From Methylumidiphilus sp963753955 (GTDB lineage: Bacteria > Pseudomonadota > Gammaproteobacteria > Methylococcales > Methylococcaceae), in contig CAVWEM010000013.1 in the NCBI GenBank assembly GCA_963753955.1, positions 167,367 through 231,366 of the forward strand: DNA of 64,000 nucleotides, read 5' to 3'. Shown here piece after piece: positions 44,208 to 53,313 of the stretch. Below the pieces are notes generated by a model. That model did no database searches. It saw nothing but the letters and a program-made list of their open reading frames with translations, and was not told where the DNA came from. The translations under genes and the position numbers were made by a program. Positions within the stretch are counted from its first letter, which is position 1; the number at the start of each line of letters is the position of its first letter.

Positions 44208-44497
44208 AACATCAGGATTTATTTAGGGTGATACAGGCACCTGTGGTGTCCGAAAAAAGCACATTGCTGACAGATCAGCAGAACAAATATGTCTTCAAAG
44301 TGAAAAAGACAGCGGATAAGAAGAACATCAAGCAGGCGGTTGAGTTGATGTTCAATGTTCAGGTCGATTCCGTCCATGTTCTTAATGTGAAAGGCAAGAC
44401 CAAGAAGTTCGGGCGCTTCATCGGCTCACGCTCGGATTGGAAGAAGGCATACGTCAAGCTGAAGCCCGGATTCAACATTGATCTTTCCGTAGCGTAA
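44204..44497 (+). CDS. rplW: 50S ribosomal protein L23
   Basis: A 97-residue protein: VIQAPVVSEKSTLL, NKYVFKVKKTADKKNIKQAVE and KKAYVKLKPGFNIDL. It sits at the tunnel exit and docks trigger factor and SRP. It overlaps rplD by four bases, so the two are coupled. Confidence 0.98.
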   Translation: MKHQDLFRVIQAPVVSEKSTLLTDQQNKYVFKVKKTADKKNIKQAVELMFNVQVDSVHVLNVKGKTKKFGRFIGSRSDWKKAYVKLKPGFNIDLSVA

Positions 44498-44551
44498 AGC
44501 AAGATTACGGTTCGGCCCCAAGATATAAGCGAAAAGTACGGAATCACGACA

Positions 44552-45379
44552 ATGGCTCTAATCAAATCAAAACCGACCTCGGCAGGTGCTAGGTTCGTAG
44601 TGAGGGTCAAAACGGAAGGTTTGCATAAAGGCAAACCATTCGCCGGATTGATCGAAAAAAAATCGAAGCATTCAGGCCGGAACAACCAAGGCCGGGTTAC
44701 CACTAGACATAAAGGCGGTGGTCATAAGCAACATTACCGCATTGTGGATTTCAAGCGGGACAAGCTGGATATCGTTGGCAAGGTTGAGCGCATTGAATAT
44801 GATCCAAACCGTACCGCACATATCGCCTTAGTGCTGTATAAGGATGGTGAGCGGCGCTATGTGATCGCACCAAAAGGGGTTCGGGCCGGGCAAGAATTGG
44901 TTTCTTCAGAATTTGCGCCAATCAAGCCGGGTAATTGCCTGCCAATCAGAAATATCCCCGTGGGTTCTCAAATCCACTGTGTTGAGCTGAAGCCCGGCAA
45001 AGGTGCGCAATTGGCAAGAAGCGCGGGAGCGTCTGTGCAATTGGTAGCGAAAGAAGGAGCCTATGCCACTATACGCCTGCGCTCCAGCGAAATGAGAAAA
45101 GTGCTGATTGATTGCAAGGCCGTAATAGGAGAGGTGTGCAACTCCGAACATAATCTAGCCTCGTTGGGAAAAGCAGGCGCTTCCCGTTGGCGGGGAGTCA
45201 GGCCGACTGTACGCGGTGTGGCCATGAATCCTGTTGACCACCCGCATGGCGGAGGCGAAGGCAGGACGTCGGGTGGCAGACACCCCGTGTCTCCTTGGGG
45301 TACTCCGACAAAGGGATACAAGACGCGCAACAACAAACGGACGGACGATCTGATCGTCCGCAGCCGCAAGCAAAGATAA
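44552..45379 (+). CDS. rplB: 50S ribosomal protein L2
   Basis: A 275-residue protein; the peptidyl-transferase-associated histidine region is RGVAMNPVDHPHGGGEGRTSGGRHPVSP. N-terminal KSKHSGRNNQGRVTTRHKGGGHKQHYR is the usual rRNA-binding start. Needed for subunit joining and tRNA binding. Follows rplW by 54 bases. Confidence 0.98.
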   Translation: MALIKSKPTSAGARFVVRVKTEGLHKGKPFAGLIEKKSKHSGRNNQGRVTTRHKGGGHKQHYRIVDFKRDKLDIVGKVERIEYDPNRTAHIALVLYKDGERRYVIAPKGVRAGQELVSSEFAPIKPGNCLPIRNIPVGSQIHCVELKPGKGAQLARSAGASVQLVAKEGAYATIRLRSSEMRKVLIDCKAVIGEVCNSEHNLASLGKAGASRWRGVRPTVRGVAMNPVDHPHGGGEGRTSGGRHPVSPWGTPTKGYKTRNNKRTDDLIVRSRKQR

Positions 45380-45391
45380 GAGGTGTTTCCT

Positions 45392-45664
45392 GTGCCACGT
45401 TCAATTAAAAAGGGTCCTTTCATCGACCACCATCTGTTGAAAAAAACATTGGATGCCGCCCAAGCTGGCACAAAAAAGCCGATTAAGACATGGTCGCGTC
45501 GATCAATGGTCATTCCTGACATGATTGGGTTGACCTTGGCTATACACAACGGCAAGCAACATATTCCCGTTCTGGTGTCAGACAACATGGTAGGACATAA
45601 GCTCGGTGAATTCGCTCCGACCCGGACCTATAAAGGCCACCAGGCGGACAAAAAATCAAAATAA
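45392..45664 (+). CDS. rpsS: 30S ribosomal protein S19
   Basis: A 90-residue protein from the GTG at 45392 (MPRSIKKGPFIDHHLLKK); an upstream GTG would add three residues foreign to the family. AGAGGTG lies 6 bases before the start. It shows WSRRSMVIPDMIG and LGEFAPTRTYKGHQADKK. It contacts the 30S head and the subunit interface. Confidence 0.97.
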   Translation: MPRSIKKGPFIDHHLLKKTLDAAQAGTKKPIKTWSRRSMVIPDMIGLTLAIHNGKQHIPVLVSDNMVGHKLGEFAPTRTYKGHQADKKSK

Positions 45665-45682
45665 GTGGCTCGGTAAAATAAA

Positions 45683-46018
45683 ATGGAAACCTCTGCGAAG
45701 CTTAGTAACGCCCGTGTATCGCCTCAAAAATGCCGTCTGGTTGCAGACCAGATACGAGGTCTTCATGTGGCCAAGGCAATTGATCTGTTGACGTTCAGCG
45801 AAAAAAAATCTGCAAAGCTGATCAAGAAAGTGCTGGAGTCGGCCATAGCAAACGCCGAACATAATGACGGAGCTGATGTGGATGAACTACGCGTGGCTTC
45901 TGTATACGTGAACGAAGGCCCATTTCTGAAGAGGATCAAGCCGAGAGCCAAGGGACGGGCAAACAGAATACTTAAACGGACATGCCATATTACTGTCAAT
46001 GTTTCCGAACATAAATAA
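45683..46018 (+). CDS. rplV: 50S ribosomal protein L22
   Basis: A 111-residue protein with AKLSNARVSPQKCRLVADQIRG and the tunnel hairpin VNEGPFLKRIKPRAKGRANRILKRTCHITV. The hairpin forms a tunnel constriction and is the usual site of macrolide-resistance changes; none of the known deletions is seen. In the S10 operon, 18 bases after rpsS. Confidence 0.98.
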   Translation: METSAKLSNARVSPQKCRLVADQIRGLHVAKAIDLLTFSEKKSAKLIKKVLESAIANAEHNDGADVDELRVASVYVNEGPFLKRIKPRAKGRANRILKRTCHITVNVSEHK

Positions 46019-46029
46019 GGGTCTTTAAC

Positions 46030-46701
46030 ATGGGACAAAAAGTACATCCTACTGGCATCAGGTTGGGATTTATAAAAGACTGGACATCGCGGTGGTATGC
46101 GAGTAGCCAGAATTATTCAGCCTACCTATTCAAAGATCTGAAAGTCAGGGAGTTTTTAAAGAAAAAGCTCGGGCATGCATCGATCAGCCGGATTCAAATC
46201 AATCGTCCTGCGAACAACGCGCAGATAACCATCCACACGGCACGACCGGGTTTGGTGATTGGCAAGAAGGGCGAAGATATTGATGCCTTGAGAAAAGAAA
46301 TCTCAGCAATGATGGGAATTCCTGTTCAACTTAATGTTGAAGAAATCAGGAAGCCTGAGTTGGATGCGCAACTTGTCGCCGAAGGGGTGGCGCAGCAGTT
46401 GGAAAAGCGTATCATGTTTCGACGGGCAATGAAGCGGGCGGTTCAAAACACGATGCGTTTAGGTGCCGAAGGCATCAGGATCAACGTGGCCGGACGCCTT
46501 AATGGAGCGGAAATTGCCAGAACTGAATGGTATAGGGAAGGACGTGTACCTCTCCATACTTTCAGGGCGGATATTGACTATGGTTTTGCCGAGGCTAAAA
46601 CCACATATGGTGTGATTGGTGTGAAGGTATGGATTTTCAAGGGTGAGGTATACCCGGTGATTGCCGCCGATAATAAAGCCGTGAGTCCGGTAGAAGCGTA
46701 A
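46030..46701 (+). CDS. rpsC: 30S ribosomal protein S3
   Basis: A 223-residue protein: MGQKVHPTGIRLGFIKDWTSRWY, a KH domain around TIHTARPGLVIGKKGEDIDALRKEI, and a C-terminal VIGVKVWIFKGEV. It lines the mRNA entry channel. 11 bases after rplV. Confidence 0.98.
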   Translation: MGQKVHPTGIRLGFIKDWTSRWYASSQNYSAYLFKDLKVREFLKKKLGHASISRIQINRPANNAQITIHTARPGLVIGKKGEDIDALRKEISAMMGIPVQLNVEEIRKPELDAQLVAEGVAQQLEKRIMFRRAMKRAVQNTMRLGAEGIRINVAGRLNGAEIARTEWYREGRVPLHTFRADIDYGFAEAKTTYGVIGVKVWIFKGEVYPVIAADNKAVSPVEA

Positions 46702-46725
46702 TATTGGAAACTAGGAAACAGCGAC

Positions 46726-47139
46726 ATGTTGCAGCCTAAGAGAACAAAATACAGAAAACAAATGAAACTGGATAACCGGGGACTTGCCCATAAAGGGAGC
46801 AAAGTCAGCTTCGGTGAATTCGGACTGAAAGCATTGGATCGTGGCAGATTGACGGCCCGGCAAATTGAAGCCGCTAGAAGAACCATTTCGCGCCATGTCA
46901 AACGTGGCGGTAAGATATGGATTCGTATTTTTCCCGACAAGCCAATCTCGAAAAAGCCATTGGAAGTCCGCATGGGTAGCGGAAAAGGGAGCGTGGAGTA
47001 CTGGGTAGCTCAAGTAAAGCCGGGCACAATGCTGTATGAGCTTGAAGGTGTCAGCGAAGAGCTTGCGCGTGAGGCTTTTCGTCTAGCTGCGGCGAAGCTC
47101 CCACTAAAAACAACCTTCTCATATCGTACGGTAATGTGA
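46726..47139 (+). CDS. rplP: 50S ribosomal protein L16
   Basis: A 137-residue protein: MLQPKRTKYRKQMKLDNRGLAHKGS, then ISRHVKRGGKIWIRIFPDKPISKKPLEVRMG. It shapes the A site for tRNA on the large subunit. Its stop overlaps the rpmC start (TGATG), showing coupled translation. Confidence 0.98.
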   Translation: MLQPKRTKYRKQMKLDNRGLAHKGSKVSFGEFGLKALDRGRLTARQIEAARRTISRHVKRGGKIWIRIFPDKPISKKPLEVRMGSGKGSVEYWVAQVKPGTMLYELEGVSEELAREAFRLAAAKLPLKTTFSYRTVM

Positions 47140-47333
47140 TGAAAGCTAGTGAACTGAGAAAAAAAACCGTCCTAGAACTTAAAGAAGTTGAGTCCGTATT
47201 GCTTCGTGAAAGTTTTAATTTGCGTATGCAGAAAGCAACCGGGCAGTTGAACAAATCGGATCAGATCAAAAAAGTACGCCGTGACATTGCTCGGGTATAT
47301 ACTGTGATGACTGAGAAGGATGGGCAAGCATGA
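47139..47333 (+). CDS. rpmC: 50S ribosomal protein L29
   Basis: A 64-residue two-helix protein: MKASELRKKTVLELKEVESVLL, then NLRMQKATGQLNKSDQIKKVRRDIARVYTV. The ATG at 47139 is preferred over the GTG one codon earlier. Near the tunnel exit. It overlaps rplP and rpsQ at its ends. Confidence 0.97.
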   Translation: MKASELRKKTVLELKEVESVLLRESFNLRMQKATGQLNKSDQIKKVRRDIARVYTVMTEKDGQA

Positions 47334-47590
47334 ACGAAACCAATAAAGCAGTTCGCACTATTACCGGCAAGGTAGTAAGCAATAAAATGAACAAAAGCAT
47401 ATCGGTGGAGGTAGAGCGGTTAGTTCCCCATCCGGTATACGGGAAATATATTAAGCGAACCACTAAGTTGATGGCGCATGATGAACACAACGAGTGTAAA
47501 GAAGGCGATACCGTGGAGATAAGAGCAAGCCGACCCTTGTCGAAGAATAAAGTCTGGGTGTTGCACAGAATCGTGGAAAAAGCGAAGTGA
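47330..47590 (+). CDS. rpsQ: 30S ribosomal protein S17
   Basis: An 86-residue OB-fold protein with RTITGKVVSNKMNKSISVEVERLVPHPVYGKY and the RNA-binding segment CKEGDTVEIRASRPLSKNKVW. Last gene of the S10 group, overlapping rpmC by ATGA. The next gene (rplN) follows after 52 bases. Confidence 0.98.
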   Translation: MNETNKAVRTITGKVVSNKMNKSISVEVERLVPHPVYGKYIKRTTKLMAHDEHNECKEGDTVEIRASRPLSKNKVWVLHRIVEKAK

Positions 47591-47642
47591 AGCCTGTCTT
47601 TAATACGCATTTAGGCCACGACCAGAACAAGCGAGTACGAAC

Positions 47643-48011
47643 ATGATTCAAATGCAAACCTGCCTTTCTGTCGCCGACAATAGTGGCGCACGTGAGGTTA
47701 TGTGTATCAAAGTCTTAGGTGGTTCGCATCGAAGATATGCGAATATTGGTGATATTATCAAGGTCAGTGTGAAGGATGCGATCCCTCGCGGAAGGGTGAA
47801 AAAAGGCGAGGTATATAATGCTGTCGTGGTCAGGACACGAAAAGGTGTCCGTCGATCTGACGGTTCGCTGATAAGATTCGATGGCAATGCCGCAGTGATT
47901 CTGAACAATCAACACCAGCCTATTGGAACCCGTATTTTTGGGCCAGTGACGCGAGAGCTTCGATCAGAGAAGTTCATGAAAATCATCTCGCTGGCACCTG
48001 AAGTACTTTAA
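47643..48011 (+). CDS. rplN: 50S ribosomal protein L14
   Basis: A 122-residue protein: MIQMQTCLSVADNSGAREVMCIKVLGG and GVRRSDGSLIRFDGNAAVILNNQ, invariant family blocks. At the subunit interface, where it makes bridges B5 and B8. First gene of the spc group. Confidence 0.98.
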   Translation: MIQMQTCLSVADNSGAREVMCIKVLGGSHRRYANIGDIIKVSVKDAIPRGRVKKGEVYNAVVVRTRKGVRRSDGSLIRFDGNAAVILNNQHQPIGTRIFGPVTRELRSEKFMKIISLAPEVL

Positions 48012-48028
48012 ATTGCCGGGGTAAAAAA

Positions 48029-48346
48029 ATGCGTAAAATCAAAAAGGGCGATCAAGTTGTGGTTCTTGCGGGAAAAGACAAGGGGAAAAAGGGAAAGGTT
48101 CTGTCTTTCGAAGGCGAGAATCGGTTATTGATTGAAGGAATCAACTTGGTTCGGAAGCACCAGAAGCCCAACCCAAATCGAGGAGTGGAAGGCGGGATAA
48201 TCGAAAAAGCCATGCCGATTCACTATTCCAACGTCGCGCTCTTTAATCCAGCAACCAATAAAGCAGATCGTGTTGGATTTCGATTGTTGGCAGATGGGCG
48301 TAAAGTCCGTTACTTCAAGGCAACAAACGAAGTTGTAGATCTTTAA
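48029..48346 (+). CDS. rplX: 50S ribosomal protein L24
   Basis: A 105-residue KOW-domain protein: MRKIKKGDQVVVLAGKDKGKKGKVLSF and KPNPNRGVEGGIIEKAMPIHYSNV. An assembly initiator for the 50S subunit. 17 bases after rplN. Confidence 0.98.
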   Translation: MRKIKKGDQVVVLAGKDKGKKGKVLSFEGENRLLIEGINLVRKHQKPNPNRGVEGGIIEKAMPIHYSNVALFNPATNKADRVGFRLLADGRKVRYFKATNEVVDL

Positions 48347-48366
48347 TCCGAAAGTAAGTTCTGATC

Positions 48367-48906
48367 ATGGCCAGATTGCAAACATTGTATAAAGAAAGGG
48401 TAGTCCCCGAGTTGGTTCGTCGATTCGAGTACGGTTCCGTAATGCAGGTTCCCCGCATTGAGAAGATTACCCTGAACATGGGAGTGGGAGAAGCTGTGGC
48501 GGATAAAAAAATCCTGCAGAACGCAGTTGAAGATATGCAGAAGATTGCCGGTCAGAAGCCGATCATCACCTACGCGAGAAAGTCCATAGCGGGGTTCAAG
48601 ATTAGGGAAGCCATGCCTATAGGCTGTAAGGTTACCTTGCGAAGGGAAAAAATGTATGAGTTTCTTGATCGCCTTATCAGTATAGCGATACCTCGGATAC
48701 GGGATTTTCGTGGATTGAATCCGAAAGCATTTGATGGTAGAGGCAGTTATTCAATGGGAGTAAAGGAACAAATCATCTTCCCTGAGATTGATTATGATAA
48801 AGTCGATGCCTTGCGTGGAATGGATATAACAATAACCACTTCGGCGAACTCCGATGAAGAAGCTCGCGCTCTTCTCGAACAATTCAAGTTTCCTTTTAGA
48901 ACCTAA
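48367..48906 (+). CDS. rplE: 50S ribosomal protein L5
   Basis: A 179-residue protein: RFEYGSVMQVPRIEKITLNMGVGEA, KPIITYARKSIAGFKIREAMPIGCKVTLR and a C-terminal DKVDALRGMDITITTSANSDEEARALL. It binds 5S rRNA and touches P-site tRNA. 20 bases after rplX. Confidence 0.98.
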   Translation: MARLQTLYKERVVPELVRRFEYGSVMQVPRIEKITLNMGVGEAVADKKILQNAVEDMQKIAGQKPIITYARKSIAGFKIREAMPIGCKVTLRREKMYEFLDRLISIAIPRIRDFRGLNPKAFDGRGSYSMGVKEQIIFPEIDYDKVDALRGMDITITTSANSDEEARALLEQFKFPFRT

Positions 48907-48915
48907 GGAAGAATC

Positions 48916-49221
48916 ATGGCCAAGAAATCATTGAAAGCTAGGGAAGCCAAAAGAACAGTTTTAGCCAAAAAGTTTTATCAACTACGTGTGGAGTTGAAAG
49001 CTGCTGTTAAGAATGAGAGTCTAACTGATGATCAGCGCCATGCGGCGCAAGAAAAGCTGCAGAAATTGCCAAGAGATTCCGCTGAGGTTCGAGGACGAAA
49101 TCGTTGCAATCTTACAGGTCGTCCGCACGGTTATTACAGAAAATTCGGGTTAAGCCGCAATAAATTGCGTGAAGCGGTGATGCGTGGGGATGTTCCTGGT
49201 GTGACAAAGGCCAGTTGGTAA
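48916..49221 (+). CDS. rpsN: 30S ribosomal protein S14
   Basis: A 101-residue protein of the long, zinc-free type: a basic N-terminal helix (MAKKSLKAREAKRTVLAKK) and the C-terminal NRCNLTGRPHGYYRKFGLSRNKLREAVMRGD, which lacks the four-cysteine zinc site of the short type. In the 30S head. 9 bases after rplE. Confidence 0.98.
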   Translation: MAKKSLKAREAKRTVLAKKFYQLRVELKAAVKNESLTDDQRHAAQEKLQKLPRDSAEVRGRNRCNLTGRPHGYYRKFGLSRNKLREAVMRGDVPGVTKASW

Positions 49222-49276
49222 ATGCCTTGCCCAATGTAATTAGCTGTTAATACGTGAGCAGAGAGAGAATTTTAGT

Positions 49277-49672
49277 ATGAGCATGACCGATCCGTTGGCT
49301 GATATGTTTACCCGGATTATCAACGGGCAATCTGCTGGAAAAAAAGAAGTCACACTTCCAGCTTCCAGGGTTAAGTTCGCTGTGAGTCAAGTATTGAAGG
49401 ACGAGGGATATATCGAGGATAGTAAGCTGGTTGCCGTCGATGGTAAGTCCCAGCTTGTTATCTCTTTGAAGTATTTCAAAGGTGTGCCAGTCATCGCTCA
49501 ACTGAAGCGTGTCAGCAAGCCAAGTCGTAGAATTTACAAGACTAAGGACGAAATCCCTACGGTGTTAGGTGGTTTGGGAGTTTCAATCGTAACCACCTCT
49601 AAGGGGGTTATGACTGATAAAAATGCTCGTGAACAGGGTCACGGCGGCGAAGTGCTGTGTCTTGTATCATAA
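49277..49672 (+). CDS. rpsH: 30S ribosomal protein S8
   Basis: A 131-residue protein: MSMTDPLADMFTRIINGQSAGKKEV and TSKGVMTDKNAREQGHGGEVLCLV, which closes on the central domain of 16S rRNA. In E. coli S8 represses the spc operon at the rplE message; a matching site was not modelled. 55 bases after rpsN. Confidence 0.98.
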   Translation: MSMTDPLADMFTRIINGQSAGKKEVTLPASRVKFAVSQVLKDEGYIEDSKLVAVDGKSQLVISLKYFKGVPVIAQLKRVSKPSRRIYKTKDEIPTVLGGLGVSIVTTSKGVMTDKNAREQGHGGEVLCLVS

Positions 49673-49697
49673 CGATTCAAGAAAAAGGCTTAAATAA

Positions 49698-50231
49698 ATG
49701 TCAAGAGTAGCAAAGAATCCGATAGTCTTGCCCAAAGGGGTGGAGGCCAAGCTAGATGGAAACCGTCTGACCGTCTCGGGAGGAAAGGGTACACTCACTT
49801 CTGACTTGCACCCGGGTGTCCAGGTGGAAGTGGCGGCAGGGGTAATCAGAGTCACACCCGATAAAACAAATAAAATTGTAAATGCTTTGGTCGGCACCAC
49901 ACGTGCGAATATCAATAATATGGTTATTGGCGTGAGTAAAGGATACGAAAGAAGGCTTTTGCTTGTGGGGGTAGGCTATCGTGTCCAGGCCAAGGGAAAT
50001 ACCTTGAGCTTGTCGCTTGGTTTTTCCCATCCCGTCGAATACGAAGCACCTGGCGGAATCACCCTTGAAGCACCGACTCAAACGGAAATCCTGATAAAAG
50101 GAACTGATAAACAGGTAGTGGGCCAAGTCGCGGCGAACATCAGATCTTACCGTCCTCCAGAGCCATATAAGGGCAAAGGGATAAAGTATTCTGATGAAGA
50201 AATAATCAGAAAAGAAGCGAAAAAGAAGTAA
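49698..50231 (+). CDS. rplF: 50S ribosomal protein L6
   Basis: A 177-residue protein of two repeated folds: KNPIVLPKGVEAKLDGNRLTVSGGKG and a C-terminal RSYRPPEPYKGKGIKYSDEEIIRKEAKK. Near the GTPase-binding site of the 50S subunit. 25 bases after rpsH. Confidence 0.98.
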   Translation: MSRVAKNPIVLPKGVEAKLDGNRLTVSGGKGTLTSDLHPGVQVEVAAGVIRVTPDKTNKIVNALVGTTRANINNMVIGVSKGYERRLLLVGVGYRVQAKGNTLSLSLGFSHPVEYEAPGGITLEAPTQTEILIKGTDKQVVGQVAANIRSYRPPEPYKGKGIKYSDEEIIRKEAKKK

Positions 50232-50242
50232 GGTGCCTCTAA

Positions 50243-50596
50243 ATGGATAAAAAATCGTCTAGGCTCAAAAGAGCCGCAAAAACCAGACACGTTATTCGTT
50301 CCATCGGCATCAACCGTCTGACAGTTTATAGAACGCCTAGGCATATTTATGCCCAGATATTTACAAGCGACGGGTCGGCCGTTTTGGCGTGTGCCTCCAC
50401 ACTACAGGCTGAAATCAAAAACAATTTGGTCGGCACGGGTAACATTGCAGCCGCCAAGGCTGTAGGCAAAGCGATTGCTGAAAAAGCGAAAGCTGCGGGA
50501 ATTGAAAATGTGGCTTTTGATCGGTCGGGGTTTAAATATCATGGACGTGTGCAAGCCTTGGCTGATGCGGCCCGTGAAGCAGGCTTGAGTTTCTAG
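50243..50596 (+). CDS. rplR: 50S ribosomal protein L18
   Basis: A 117-residue protein: KSSRLKRAAKTRHVIRSIGINRLTVYRTPRHIYAQI with AFDRSGFKYHGRVQALADAAREAGL. It binds 5S rRNA with L5. 11 bases after rplF. Confidence 0.98.
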   Translation: MDKKSSRLKRAAKTRHVIRSIGINRLTVYRTPRHIYAQIFTSDGSAVLACASTLQAEIKNNLVGTGNIAAAKAVGKAIAEKAKAAGIENVAFDRSGFKYHGRVQALADAAREAGLSF

Positions 50597-50605
50597 AGGA
50601 TCATC

Positions 50606-51124
50606 ATGGCAAATATTTCCGCACAGAACAGTAATTCGGACGGCCTGCAGGAAAAGCTGGTCGCGGTGAGAAGAGTGGCCAAGGTTGTAAAGGGTGGACG
50701 CCAATTTGGTTTTACAGCGCTTACAGTAGTGGGTGATGGAAATGGCAAGGTTGGATACGGTTTATGCAAAGCCCGTGAAGTGCCTGTTGCCATTCAGAAA
50801 TCAATGGAGCAGGCGAGAAAAAATCTTCGTCAAGTCCATCTAAATGGTGACACCCTGCATTATGCGATAATTGCTAGCACAGGGGCCGCAAAGGTTTACA
50901 TGCAGCCTGCCTCTGAAGGTACAGGCATCATCGCGGGTGGTGCGATGCGTGCCGTGTTTGAGGTTGTGGGGGTTCATAACGTACTTGCCAAATGCATAGG
51001 TACGAACAATCCTATCAATGTGGTCAGAGCCACCATTAAAGGTTTGACCGAAATTAACGATCCGAAGTATGTGGCCGCGAAGAGAGGCAAAACATCTGCG
51101 GAATTGGCGGGATATTTGAAATGA
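50606..51124 (+). CDS. rpsE: 30S ribosomal protein S5
   Basis: A 172-residue protein: EKLVAVRRVAKVVKGGRQFGFTALTVVGDGNGKVGYG, the double-stranded RNA-binding start, and GTGIIAGGAMRAVFEVVGVHNVLAKCIG. At the mRNA entry with S3 and S4, affecting accuracy. Overlaps rpmD by ATGA. Confidence 0.98.
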   Translation: MANISAQNSNSDGLQEKLVAVRRVAKVVKGGRQFGFTALTVVGDGNGKVGYGLCKAREVPVAIQKSMEQARKNLRQVHLNGDTLHYAIIASTGAAKVYMQPASEGTGIIAGGAMRAVFEVVGVHNVLAKCIGTNNPINVVRATIKGLTEINDPKYVAAKRGKTSAELAGYLK

Positions 51125-51306
51125 GCTTCAAACAGTTAAAAGTAACACAGATTAAAAGCAAAAACGGTCGTTTAGCTAATCACAAAGCTTGCTTGTTGGG
51201 CTTGGGGATCAGACGTATGCATCATAGCGTTGTAGTGAATGATACTCCAGAAAACCGTGGAATGATCGCTAAGGTCTACTACATGGTCAGTGTTGAGGAA
51301 ATTTGA
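51121..51306 (+). CDS. rpmD: 50S ribosomal protein L30
   Basis: A 61-residue protein: KQLKVTQIKSKNGRLANHKACLLGLGIRRMHHSVVV, family-typical, then a NRGMIAKVYYMVSVEE end. Overlaps rpsE by four bases. Confidence 0.97.
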   Translation: MSFKQLKVTQIKSKNGRLANHKACLLGLGIRRMHHSVVVNDTPENRGMIAKVYYMVSVEEI

Positions 51307-51308
51307 AA

Positions 51309-51743
51309 ATGTTTCTGAATACGATAGCGCCTGCTGAAGGTAGCAGAAAAAAACGTAAAAGAGTCGGGCGGGGAATCGGTTGCACTTTGGGCAAAACCTG
51401 CGGAAGAGGCCACAAGGGCCAGCATGCCCGTGCCGGTGGTTTCCATAAAGTTGGATTCGAAGGCGGTCAAATGCCGCTGCAGAGAAGATTGCCCAAAGTT
51501 GGATTCAAGTCTGGTATAAAAAAATTTACGGCTCAAGTTCGGTTGGGAGAATTAAACTCCCTACAAGTTGGGATTGTTGATTTGGCAACACTGAAAGCGG
51601 CGGGTATTGTTTCGGCTAATGCCAAGAAAGCTAAAGTCATTGATTCGGGGTCAATCAACAAAGCCATCGTTTTGAAAGGGATTGGAGTGACCGCAGGCGC
51701 GGCCAAGAAAATCGAAACTGCGGGCGGCAAGATTGAGGTTTAA
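51309..51743 (+). CDS. rplO: 50S ribosomal protein L15
   Basis: A 144-residue protein from the ATG at 51309 (MFLNTIAPAEGSRKKRK); a TTG two codons earlier is less likely. GRGIGCTLGKTCGRGHKGQHARAGG and VGFEGGQMPLQRRLPK are the conserved RNA-binding extended segment. secY follows with its start touching this stop. Confidence 0.97.
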   Translation: MFLNTIAPAEGSRKKRKRVGRGIGCTLGKTCGRGHKGQHARAGGFHKVGFEGGQMPLQRRLPKVGFKSGIKKFTAQVRLGELNSLQVGIVDLATLKAAGIVSANAKKAKVIDSGSINKAIVLKGIGVTAGAAKKIETAGGKIEV

Positions 51744-53074
51744 GTGAACAGTTCAAACCCGGTACTTTCAGATAAATATGGCAGACTGACAGAGTTGCGC
51801 CAGAGGCTCCTTTTCGTCCTTGGTGCCCTTATCGTATACCGGATCGGTGCGCACATTCCGATTCCTGGCGTAGACCCCCGTGCGATACAAAGCTTGTTTC
51901 AGCAAGATGGCAAAAACATCCTAGACATGGTCAACATGTTTAGCGGTGGAGCCCTGAAGCGCCTAAGTATTTTTGCTCTGGGGATTATGCCTTACATCTC
52001 TGCCTCCATCATTCTGCAATTAATGGCAGTTGTAATACCGCAGTTGGAGCAGATTAAAAAGGAGGGAGCGTCGGGCCAAAAAAAAATCAATCAATACACC
52101 CGATACGCAACGGTGTTGTTGGCGAGTTTTCAGGCGGTGGGTGTCGCGATTGCTCTACAAAATCAAACCGCAGCGGGTGTTCCGGTGGTCACCAATCCGG
52201 GCATTCATTTTGTTTTTATCACCGCAGTTTCCTTGGTGAGCGGAACGGTTTTTTTGATGTGGCTAGGTGAACAGGTGACAGAGCGTGGCATTGGAAACGG
52301 GATCTCCATTATCATCTTCTCTGGCATCGTGGTCGGATTGCCATCGGCCATAGGTGGTACTTTGGAAATGGCTAGAACCGGGGAAATGGGAACATTGAGC
52401 ATCATTTCTTTGTTTGCGATTGCTGTCGCGGTCACCGCCTTTGTTGTTTTTGTCGAGCGTGGTCAGCGGCGTATAACGATCAATTATGCCAAGCGTCAGG
52501 AAGGCCGTAAGATGTATGCGGCCCATAAAAGTTTCTTGCCGCTAAAGTTGAATATGTCCGGTGTCATACCGCCCATCTTTGCGTCCAGCATTATCTTGTT
52601 CCCCGCTACCATCGCCAGTTGGTTTGGGAACAATGAAAGTTTGAGTTGGTTGCAGGATGTGGCCACCACTCTTTCCCGGGTCAGCCGTTATACGTGCTTT
52701 TCTATGCTACTGCCATTGTCTTCTTTTGTTTTTTTTATGCTGCAATGGTATTCAACTCAAATGAGACAGCAGAAAATTTGAAGAAATCCGGTGCGTTTGT
52801 TCCCGGTGTGAGGCCAGGCCAGCAAACGGCTGCTTATGTGGATGGAGTTATGACCCGTCTGACTTTGGCGGGTGCTGTATACATTACCCTTGTCTGCTTG
52901 CTGCCCGAGTTTTTGATGCTTTATTGGCATGTTCCGTTCTATTTTGGTGGAACGTCTCTTTTGATTATTGTGGTCGTTGTGATGGATTTCATGTCGCAAA
53001 TTCAGACCTATGTGATTTCACACCAATACGAAGGCCTGATGAAGAAGGCGAATTTACGGATGAATAAAAACTAG
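51744..53074 (+). CDS. secY: preprotein translocase subunit SecY, frameshifted as read
   Basis: SecY forms the ten-helix channel for protein export and membrane insertion. The start is a GTG immediately after the rplO stop (MNSSNPVLSDKYGRLTELRQRLLFVLGALIVYRIGAHIPIPG). The frame breaks in the loop between helices 7 and 8. Adding one T to the run at 52672-52674 joins DVATTL to FPGQPLYVLFYATAIVFFCFF and the normal end KKANLRMNKN. The protein is then about 443 residues, the normal length. Since SecY is essential, the missing T is very probably a sequence error. Confidence 0.93.
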
Positions 53075-53125
53075 GCTCTGGAGCTGTATCAGTTTTTTTT
53101 GGAAAAATTTTTGTGAGAATTGAAG

Positions 53126-53239
53126 ATGAAAGTACGGGCATCAGTAAAAAAAATTTGCCGCAACTGTAAAATTCTGAAAAGAAAAGGAACGGTGAGGATC
53201 ATCTGCAAGGATGCCCGGCACAAACAACGTCAAGGTTGA
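53126..53239 (+). CDS. rpmJ: 50S ribosomal protein L36
   Basis: A 37-residue protein too short for most gene finders: MKVRASVKKICRNCKILKRK then VRIICKDARHKQRQG. Cys11, Cys14, Cys27 and His32 form the zinc site of the C+ type. A GAAG ribosome site lies just upstream. It lies between secY and rpsM as in enterobacteria. Confidence 0.95.
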   Translation: MKVRASVKKICRNCKILKRKGTVRIICKDARHKQRQG

Positions 53240-53270
53240 CCTTTCGTTTGATGAAAAATTGTGCTAATAT
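53236..53270 (+). promoter_or_regulatory. possible alpha-operon promoter (extended -10)
   Basis: TGCTAATAT at 53262-53270 is an extended -10 element, 44 bases before rpsM. The TTGACC at 53236 is a poor -35 because the spacer is 23 bases. A promoter in this position, between rpmJ and rpsM, is known from E. coli for the alpha operon. Confidence 0.4.
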
Positions 53271-53313
53271 GCGAAATTCCGCATTGGCTCGCTGTGTGTT
53301 CTGGAGATTTTAG